11,404 nt of DNA from JBDKUD01 sp050943315 (GTDB lineage Bacteria; Bacillota; Syntrophomonadia; Syntrophomonadales; Syntrophomonadaceae): contig JBMNOY010000066.1 in assembly GCA_050943315.1 (NCBI GenBank), positions 1-11,404 on the forward strand, read 5' to 3'. The notes beneath the pieces are model-generated. The model was given only the letters and a program-made list of their open reading frames with translations. It had not been told where the DNA came from and ran no database searches. Shown here piece after piece: positions 6,303-11,404 of the stretch. The translations under genes were made by a program, and so were the position numbers. Each line of letters opens with the position of its first letter. Position 1 is the first letter of the stretch.

Positions 6303-7736
6303 TTATAAATCATAGTACAGTTCGAATTCTAAAGGATGAGGAACATTGCTTACTCTTCTCGATTCCTGCCGTTTGGTATTAATCCAAATGTCAATCAGCC
6401 TTTGTGAAAATACATCTCCGGCCAGCAAGAACTCGTGGTCTTTCTCCAGAGCGTCCAGAGCCTCATCCAGTGTTCGCGGCAAGGATTTAATCTTAGACTG
6501 TTCTTTGGCCGGCAGGTTATACAGATTAACATCGTAAGGTCCATAGCCTTCTAACATAGGGTCTATTTTATTTATCATTCCGTCCAAACCGGCCATTAAC
6601 ATGGCTGAATAGGCCAAATAGGGATTACAGGTGGCATCTGAGGAGCGGAATTCAAAACGTTTGGCCATAGGGCTTTTCGCATAAGCCGGAATTCTTATTA
6701 CAGCACTGCGATTAGCGGTAGCAAAACAGATACTTACCGGAGCCTCGTAGCCAGGTACCAGACGTTTATAAGAATTGGTACTGGGATTGGTTAAGGCTAA
6801 AAGGGCCGGAGCATGCTTTAACAGTCCGCCGATAAAATAGAGGGCTTCCTGGCTTAGATTGGAATAACCATTTTCATCATAAAAAACCGGTTTCCCGTCC
6901 TTTTTTAAGAGCATGTGAACATGCATGCCATTGCCTGCTTCACCAAAAATAGGTTTGGGCATAAAAGTTACGGTTTTGCCTTCCTGAAAAGCCAGGTTTT
7001 TGATCAGATACTTTATAAGCATGGTTTTGTCAGCCATGTCCCGCATGGTGCTGAATTCCACTTCGATTTCTATTTGTCCCGGACCACCTACTTCATGATG
7101 GTGGTATTTAACCGGAATATTATTTTCCTCAAGCAGCAAACACATCCGGGAACGCAAATCGTAGAGAATGTCCTGGGGAGGTGCAATATGATAACCGCCT
7201 TTTAGCGGAATTTTATAGCCCAGATTTTGATATTTGTTTTCGCCGCTATTCCATATAGCTTGATCAGCATCAATAGAAAAGCCTACCTTGTGAGGCAGAC
7301 ATTCATAGTTTATGTGGTCAAAGACATGAAACTCAAATTCCGGACCGATTATCATTTCATCAGCACATCCGGTTTTTCTCATATATTCTTCGGCTTTAGA
7401 GGCAATTGTACGCGGGTCCTGTTCAAAGCGGTAGTTTTCCGGATGGGCTATTACAAAAACGTCACCAATCATACTTAAAGTAGGTACTTCGGTAAACGGA
7501 TCGTAAAAAGCAGAGGATAAGTCAGGAATAAATACCATATCACTTTTCTCTACAGGCGCGAAGCCATAGTTGGATCCGTCAAAACCTATTCCGTATTTTA
7601 GAGTATCCGCTGAAAAGCGACCAACCGGAATGCTGAGATGCCGCCATCTTCCTAATAAATCAATCATTTTGAAATCAATCATTTTGATGCTTTTTTCAGT
7701 GCAGAAATTGATTACATCTTCATAAGCATGAAACAA
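6303..7736 (-). CDS. glnA: Glutamine synthetase, type GSI-beta-like
   Basis: Makes glutamine from glutamate, ammonia and ATP; the type I enzyme is a cytoplasmic dodecamer. It has 477 residues. Visible motifs are the DGSNYGFAPVEKSDM latch region (53-67), metal ligands in GPEFEF (131-136), HHHEVGGPGQIEIE (212-225), NGMHVHM (269-275), the flap NPSTNSYKRLVPGYEAP (317-333), RSAVIRIP (343-350), and KRFEFRSSDATCNPY (359-373). The segment YDVNLYNLP places Y406 where E. coli GlnA carries its adenylylated Tyr, and the tail VPHPLEFELYY also resembles that class. Bacillus-type GSI-alpha is shorter (about 444 residues) and lacks adenylylation. The start is TTG at 7736-7734, backed by AAGGGGG eight bases upstream; the next ATG (codon 19) has no ribosome site. 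No GlnR-type box was seen. Confidence 0.97.
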   Translation of the reverse strand: MFHAYEDVINFCTEKSIKMIDFKMIDLLGRWRHLSIPVGRFSADTLKYGIGFDGSNYGFAPVEKSDMVFIPDLSSAFYDPFTEVPTLSMIGDVFVIAHPENYRFEQDPRTIASKAEEYMRKTGCADEMIIGPEFEFHVFDHINYECLPHKVGFSIDADQAIWNSGENKYQNLGYKIPLKGGYHIAPPQDILYDLRSRMCLLLEENNIPVKYHHHEVGGPGQIEIEVEFSTMRDMADKTMLIKYLIKNLAFQEGKTVTFMPKPIFGEAGNGMHVHMLLKKDGKPVFYDENGYSNLSQEALYFIGGLLKHAPALLALTNPSTNSYKRLVPGYEAPVSICFATANRSAVIRIPAYAKSPMAKRFEFRSSDATCNPYLAYSAMLMAGLDGMINKIDPMLEGYGPYDVNLYNLPAKEQSKIKSLPRTLDEALDALEKDHEFLLAGDVFSQRLIDIWINTKRQESRRVSNVPHPLEFELYYDL

Positions 7737-7767
7737 CTATAATTCCCCCTTAATAAGTTCCGTGCCA

Positions 7768-7797
7768 ATTATACCAAAATAGGAGACTGCTAGTAAA
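7768..7797 (-). promoter_or_regulatory. Promoter of glnA (extended -10)
   Basis: On the minus strand, TATAAT (7773-7768) is preceded by TGG, giving an extended -10. TTTACT (7797-7792) stands 18 bases upstream as the -35. The site is about 30 bases before the ribosome site of glnA. Confidence 0.78.
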
Positions 7798-7902
7798 GAA
7801 TAAAAGGCATAGTACACTGTATCCCGCCTGGAATAATATTCTTATCAGTAAATGGTCATATCTCAGCACCGAGCTTAATAATATATAGCGTGACAGGGAG
7901 GG

Positions 7903-8613
7903 ATGGTTATAAAAAAATTACGGTGGGTTTTACTGGCAGTTGCCATACTGGTTGCTATCGGTCTGGCATCATACCGGCAACTGCATGAATACTATGTTAA
8001 AGCCAACCTCGACCCCCAACTGGAACTGCAGGAATCCCTTAAGACTATGACCGCGGTCAAGAGCTATAGATACAGTCTGAAGTCTACATTTACTGTTGAT
8101 GGTCGAAGGGAGGTGATAAGTGAGGTTCAGGGTGAGAAAGATAACTATGATACTCATATAAAGGGGGAGATGGTTAACACACCTGTAGATATCTATTACC
8201 TTGATTCTACCATTTATAACTATGATTCCTTTTCCAAAAAGTGGCTGGTAATAGAAAGTAATACCCATAACTCAGAAGAATTGCTGATTTCAGAGTTAAA
8301 TCCCTTATCTAACTTCAGGTTTAAATCAATTCGCAATGTTAAGAAGCTTTATTTTGACCAAATTGGTGATGAGGAGTATCTTGTAGTAAGTTGTAACCCA
8401 TCCATTGAAAGCCAGCTATTAGAAACAATGTGGAAGGATTTCGAATACAAGTTGTGGATCGAGTATAAGCAAAATTACATTAAAAAGGCATCCTTAACCG
8501 CTACTAATAAGCAGAATCAGAAAACCAAGCTAGAGATTAAGGTAGATATTTTCGATATTGGTAAACGTATAGATATCAAACCGCCCGATCTGGGAGCGGC
8601 TAAAAAAAGTTAG
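7903..8613 (+). CDS. Membrane-anchored exported protein of unknown function
   Basis: A 236-residue protein I do not recognise. A basic start (KKLR) and a single hydrophobic stretch at about 8-24 (WVLLAVAILVAIGLASY) form a signal anchor; no lipobox cysteine is present. The outside part is rich in alternating beta-type segments (SYRYSLKSTFTVDG, DIYYLDSTIYNYD, YKLWIEYKQNYIKKASLTA, then KLEIKVDIFDIG). That is reminiscent of LolA/LppX-like or germination/sporulation-type exported lipoproteins in Firmicutes, but this is only a fold-level guess. The single cysteine is in VSCNPS. The AGGGAGGG ribosome site abuts the ATG at 7903, an odd spacing. It is a single-gene unit: glnA is divergent upstream and a strong terminator follows. 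The 166-base gap before it holds the glnA promoter but no clear promoter for this gene. Confidence 0.8.
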   Translation: MVIKKLRWVLLAVAILVAIGLASYRQLHEYYVKANLDPQLELQESLKTMTAVKSYRYSLKSTFTVDGRREVISEVQGEKDNYDTHIKGEMVNTPVDIYYLDSTIYNYDSFSKKWLVIESNTHNSEELLISELNPLSNFRFKSIRNVKKLYFDQIGDEEYLVVSCNPSIESQLLETMWKDFEYKLWIEYKQNYIKKASLTATNKQNQKTKLEIKVDIFDIGKRIDIKPPDLGAAKKS

Positions 8614-8666
8614 TGCACCAATAAGATTTGGGCCCATAAACCCGCAGCAGATAATTTGGCTACCTT

Positions 8667-8697
8667 GCCCTCCGGTAATATTACCGGAGGGCTTTTT
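8667..8697 (+). terminator. Perfect palindromic terminator
   Basis: GCCCTCCGGTAAT (8667-8679) is directly followed by its exact reverse complement (8680-8692), then TTTTTATA. A 26-base perfect palindrome followed by a T tract makes a very strong intrinsic terminator for the preceding gene. Confidence 0.93.
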
Positions 8698-8723
8698 ATA
8701 TTTAATTAATCCTGTGTTATAAT
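8695..8723 (+). promoter_or_regulatory. Promoter of hpt-guaA (extended -10)
   Basis: TATAAT at 8718-8723 is preceded by TGT (8715-8717), an extended -10. The best -35 candidate at 17-base spacing is the poor TTTATA (8695-8700), which falls in the T tract of the preceding terminator. An extended -10 promoter can work without a good -35. Confidence 0.68.
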
Positions 8724-8746
8724 CCTCATATATAGGGGGAATGGTA

Positions 8747-9286
8747 ATGAATTCTGCAGAGGCTGATCTCTTATTTAGCCCAGATGAGCTAAAACAAAAA
8801 GCAAGAGAACTAGCTAAAAAGATATCCCGGGATTTTGCTGGCGAGCAACTGCTGGTGGTAGGGATTCTAAAAGGGGCTTTTATTTTTATGGCTGATCTGG
8901 TACGGGAAATTGACCTGGATGTTCAAATCGATTTCATGGATGTTTCCAGCTACGGAATGTCTACATTATCGTCAGGCGAGGTACGGATAAATAAGGACTT
9001 GGATTTTCCGTTAAAGGATAAAAACGTTTTAATTGTTGAAGATATTATTGACTCCGGACTTACTCTAAACTATATTGTAGAAATACTCAAAAAACGGGAG
9101 CCTAAAAAAATAAGCATATGTTGCTTGCTTGATAAACCATCCCGGCGAAAAAGTTCTATCCGGCCGGATTATGTAGGCTATACTATTAATGATGACTTTG
9201 TGGTAGGCTATGGGCTGGATTATGCTGAAAGATACCGCAGTTGCCCGGGGATCTATATATTAAAACGATCAGTTTATGAAAAGTAG
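8747..9286 (+). CDS. hpt: Hypoxanthine phosphoribosyltransferase
   Basis: Salvages hypoxanthine (and usually guanine) with PRPP to give IMP or GMP. It has 179 residues. The PRPP-binding loop VLIVEDIIDSGLTL is at 94-107 with the acidic pair E98-D99. LKGAFIF (41-47) matches the Leu-Lys-Gly pyrophosphate loop. VGYGLDYAERYR (153-164) is the purine/Mg-binding end typical of bacterial HPRT. An ATG at 8741 is also in frame, but it touches AGGGGGA (8734-8740), so ATG 8747, seven bases after the G run, is chosen. guaA starts 11 bases after the stop, so the two form a purine operon. No purine riboswitch or PurR box was seen in the short leader. Confidence 0.96.
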   Translation: MNSAEADLLFSPDELKQKARELAKKISRDFAGEQLLVVGILKGAFIFMADLVREIDLDVQIDFMDVSSYGMSTLSSGEVRINKDLDFPLKDKNVLIVEDIIDSGLTLNYIVEILKKREPKKISICCLLDKPSRRKSSIRPDYVGYTINDDFVVGYGLDYAERYRSCPGIYILKRSVYEK

Positions 9287-9297
9287 AGGTGCATTGA

Positions 9298-10830
9298 ATG
9301 GAAAAGGAATTAGTTCTGGTCCTGGATTTCGGTGGTCAGTATAATCAACTGATAGCTCGCCGGGTAAGAGAACTATCGGTTTACAGCGAAATGGTACCAT
9401 ATGATATACCTTATTCCGAAGTAGTCAAAAAAAATCCGAGCGGTATTATACTTACCGGCGGACCGGCTAGTGTTCATAGCCAAGATGCTCCGGTCTGTGA
9501 CCCCAGAATATTCGAGATGGGGGTTCCGGTTCTGGGTATTTGTTACGGTATGCAGCTTATCGCTCATCAGCTCAAGGGAGAGGTCCGGCCCAGTGAACGA
9601 AGAGAATATGGCCGCAGCTATTTAAAGGTGGAGAGCGACGATGAGCTTTTTGCAGGGTTAAACCGGGAAATGCAAGTATGGATGAGTCATGGGGATTCAA
9701 TTATATCCCTGCCTGAGGGATTTGTCAGTATTGCCAGTACTGCTAACTGTTCCATTGCCGCCATGAGTAATCCATTACGCCGGTTGTACGGGGTACAGTT
9801 TCATCCGGAAGTAAAACATACTATTTACGGCCTGGATATATTGAAGAACTTCCTTTTTAAAATATGTGGACTTAAGGGAGACTGGGATTTAAGTGATTTT
9901 ATAAAAGAAACCGTAGAGGATATTAAGAACCGCGTGGGTGACAAAAAGGTGCTTTGTGCCTTGAGCGGCGGGGTTGATTCCTCAGTTGCTGCTACTCTGG
10001 TGCATCAGGCGGTGGGCGACCAACTGATATGTGTATTTGTGGATAACGGCTTAATGCGCAAGGGTGAACCAGAACAGGTGATTAAGACCTTTCATGAAGA
10101 AATGAAAATGAACCTGGTATTTGCTGATTCACGCCAGCGCTTCTTGGATAAACTGGCTGGTGTGACTGAGCCGGAAAGGAAAAGAAAGATAATCGGTGAA
10201 GAATTCATACGGGTCTTTGAAGAGGAAGCTTCCCGCCTGGGGGAAATAGACTACCTGGTGCAGGGTACAATATATCCCGATGTTATTGAAAGCGGCACGA
10301 AAACGGCTACAACCATAAAAAGCCACCATAATGTAGGCGGACTTCCCGAAGACATGAAATTTGAATTAATTGAACCATTACGCTTACTGTTCAAAGACGA
10401 GGTCCGAATTATTGGCGAAAAGCTTGGAATTCCGGCGAATATGGTGTGGAGACAACCTTTTCCTGGTCCTGGATTAGGGGTACGGGTACTCGAAGAGGTT
10501 ACTGGTGAAAAGGTGGACATTCTTAAAGAAGCCGATGCCATAGTCCGCGAGGAAATCGAAAAAGCGGGCTTAGCACGGGATATCTGGCAGGCTTTTGCTG
10601 TTTTACCTCCTATAAGAAGTGTAGGAGTAATGGGCGACGCACGTACTTATGCCTATCCAATCATTATCCGGGCGGTAGTCAGTGATGATGCCATGACAGC
10701 AGAATGGGCCCGGCTTCCCTATGAGCTTTTAGATATTATGGCCCGCCGCATTGTTAATGAGGTAAAAGGAGTTAACCGGGTGGCCTATGATATCACCAGC
10801 AAGCCGCCGGGAACAATTGAATGGGAGTAG
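9298..10830 (+). CDS. guaA: GMP synthase (glutamine-hydrolysing)
   Basis: Aminates XMP to GMP using glutamine and ATP. The protein has 510 residues with both domains in one chain. The N-terminal class I amidotransferase carries the nucleophile C82 in LGICYGMQ and H169-x-E171 in QFHPEV. The ATP-pyrophosphatase has the P-loop SGGVDSS at 223-229. The C-terminal XMP/dimerisation domain includes QPFPGPGLGVRV and ends with the conserved KPPGTIEWE. GAGGTG ahead of ATG 9298 is the ribosome site. The gene is complete to its last conserved residue, although an integrase gene lies just downstream. This suggests the 3' end is the reconstructed half of an attachment site. Confidence 0.98.
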   Translation: MEKELVLVLDFGGQYNQLIARRVRELSVYSEMVPYDIPYSEVVKKNPSGIILTGGPASVHSQDAPVCDPRIFEMGVPVLGICYGMQLIAHQLKGEVRPSERREYGRSYLKVESDDELFAGLNREMQVWMSHGDSIISLPEGFVSIASTANCSIAAMSNPLRRLYGVQFHPEVKHTIYGLDILKNFLFKICGLKGDWDLSDFIKETVEDIKNRVGDKKVLCALSGGVDSSVAATLVHQAVGDQLICVFVDNGLMRKGEPEQVIKTFHEEMKMNLVFADSRQRFLDKLAGVTEPERKRKIIGEEFIRVFEEEASRLGEIDYLVQGTIYPDVIESGTKTATTIKSHHNVGGLPEDMKFELIEPLRLLFKDEVRIIGEKLGIPANMVWRQPFPGPGLGVRVLEEVTGEKVDILKEADAIVREEIEKAGLARDIWQAFAVLPPIRSVGVMGDARTYAYPIIIRAVVSDDAMTAEWARLPYELLDIMARRIVNEVKGVNRVAYDITSKPPGTIEWE

Positions 10831-10837
10831 TAAACAA

Positions 10838-10890
10838 AAACCTTGAAATACTTGAAATTACAAGTGTTTCAAGGTTTATTATTTTTTAAT
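10838..10890. terminator. Bidirectional terminator after guaA
   Basis: AAACCTTGAAATACTTG (10838-10854) pairs with CAAGTGTTTCAAGGTTT (10861-10877) over 17 positions with one T-G pair and a six-base loop. A T tract on the right (10882-10887) serves guaA. The A-rich left flank gives a T tract for the convergent integrase transcript. Confidence 0.9.
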
Positions 10891-10909
10891 CGTACTAAAA
10901 TCGTACTAA
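10888..10909. repeat. Tandem 11-bp repeat next to integrase
   Basis: AATCGTACTAA occurs twice, head to tail without a gap (10888-10898 and 10899-10909), between the guaA terminator and the 3' end of the integrase gene. Its place at the element edge suggests an integrase or excisionase arm-type binding site, but it could be chance in A/T-rich DNA. It has no coding role. Confidence 0.7.
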
Positions 10910-10931
10910 TTTATTATTTTGATGTATTTTA

Positions 10932-11404
10932 TCAGCGTTTTTTACCATTTAGTTGTTGTAATTTGGCTGCTACTTCACCATGCTTATTTGGATATAGATG
11001 GGAATATGTTTCAAGGGTAGTTTCTACTTTTTCATGTCCTAACCTTTCAGCTATAAGTAAAGGTGAAAAACCCATTTCAATTAAAAGTGATGCGTGGGAA
11101 TGTCGTAAATCATGTATTCTTATTCTTTTCACTTTAGACTTCTTACATCCCCTATCCATTTCATGATGAAGATAGTGTTTTGTTATAGTAAATAACCTTT
11201 CATCAGGTTCATAATCATAGAGTTTAGAAGCATAATCCTTTACAATGTCACAAAGGAATGTTGGAATGGTTATTATCCTTTTACTTTTAGGGGTTTTAGG
11301 TTCAAGTATTAAATCTTCATCACCCAATCTTGCATAGTTTTTATCAATATTAACTGTTTCCGCTTCAAAGTCAAAATCATTCAAGGTTAATGCTAACAAT
11401 TCAC
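10932..11404 (-). CDS. int: Tyrosine recombinase (phage/ICE-type integrase), C-terminal part
   Basis: The last ~157 residues of an integrase whose N-terminus lies beyond the right edge. The frame stays open to the edge (GAA TTG TTA GCA), so the apparent TTG start at 11399 is not the true one. The catalytic domain shows ELLALTLNDFDF (the segment just after the missing first Arg), the beta-hairpin Lys region PKTPKSKRIITIP, HDLRHSHASLL (His-x-x-Arg), IAERLGHEKVETT and the nucleophile Tyr in TLETYSHLYP. These enzymes integrate and excise phages and conjugative or genomic islands. The gene is convergent with guaA and visibly richer in A+T than the host genes, which is consistent with acquired DNA. 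Whether the element is a prophage, ICE or island cannot be seen. Confidence 0.94.
   Translation of the reverse strand, partial: ELLALTLNDFDFEAETVNIDKNYARLGDEDLILEPKTPKSKRIITIPTFLCDIVKDYASKLYDYEPDERLFTITKHYLHHEMDRGCKKSKVKRIRIHDLRHSHASLLIEMGFSPLLIAERLGHEKVETTLETYSHLYPNKHGEVAAKLQQLNGKKR

Noticed and set aside
7741..7800. GlnR/TnrA operator upstream of glnA
   Set aside because: No TGTNA-N7-TNACA type palindrome was found around the promoter.
8698..8746. Purine riboswitch or PurR box before hpt-guaA
   Set aside because: The leader from the -10 box to the start is only about 25 bases, too short for an aptamer, and no conserved purine-aptamer core is visible.
10843..11166. 107-residue plus-strand frame after guaA
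   Set aside because: It starts inside the guaA terminator hairpin and runs antisense to the integrase catalytic domain; no ribosome site.
1..11404. CRISPR arrays, tRNA or rRNA genes, transposase genes
   Set aside because: No regularly spaced repeats, no tRNA-like cloverleaf with a T-loop signature and no rRNA segments were recognised on either strand; the only mobile-element gene seen is the partial integrase.

Overview
The window looks like a piece of chromosome from an anaerobic Gram-positive bacterium, most likely class Clostridia of the Peptococcaceae / Desulfotomaculum-Pelotomaculum type. The reasons are strong AGGAGG-type ribosome binding sites, a perfect CIRCE operator in front of groES-groEL, a molybdenum/tungsten cofactor (Moco/Tuco) gene cluster, moderate G+C, frequent GTG/TTG starts, and a glutamine synthetase of the adenylylatable GSI-beta type. 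The taxonomic assignment is inference from style and gene content, not from a database match.

Layout. Positions 1-826, minus strand: a short NfeD membrane protein followed by the N-terminal part of an SPFH/stomatin-like (paraslipin) protein that runs off the left edge. Positions 965-4029, plus strand: a cofactor operon. It starts with a promoter and a Moco/Tuco-type riboswitch with a terminator, followed by a 58-codon unannotated small protein gene, moaA, moaC, a REP-like palindromic spacer, a MOSC-domain gene and a mogA/moaB gene. Positions 4130-6230: the CIRCE-controlled groES-groEL operon, ending in a strong hairpin that also serves the convergent glnA. Positions 6303-7797, minus strand: glnA with its own extended -10 promoter. 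Positions 7903-8697: a membrane-anchored exported protein of unknown function with a perfect palindromic terminator. Positions 8715-10890: hpt-guaA, a purine (IMP/GMP) operon. From 10888 rightwards: a tandem 11-bp repeat and the C-terminal part of a tyrosine integrase, the edge of an element apparently inserted at the 3' end of guaA.

How the genes work together. MoaA and MoaC turn GTP into cyclic pyranopterin monophosphate. The MogA/MoaB-type protein adenylylates molybdopterin before metal insertion, and MOSC proteins are tied to sulfur or metal handling around the same cofactor. The leader at 1019-1167 can fold in two exclusive ways: a P1 helix plus terminator, or an antiterminator made from the same bases. 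This predicts cofactor-dependent shut-off of the whole cluster, including the small protein. Hpt and GuaA together supply GMP (and so GTP, the Moco precursor). GroES/GroEL are heat-shock controlled through HrcA.

The observations most worth following are the complete two-state riboswitch logic, the 58-residue cysteine-bearing protein directly under it, a MOSC protein that lacks the family's usual cysteine, and the guaA-linked integrase boundary with its tandem repeat.
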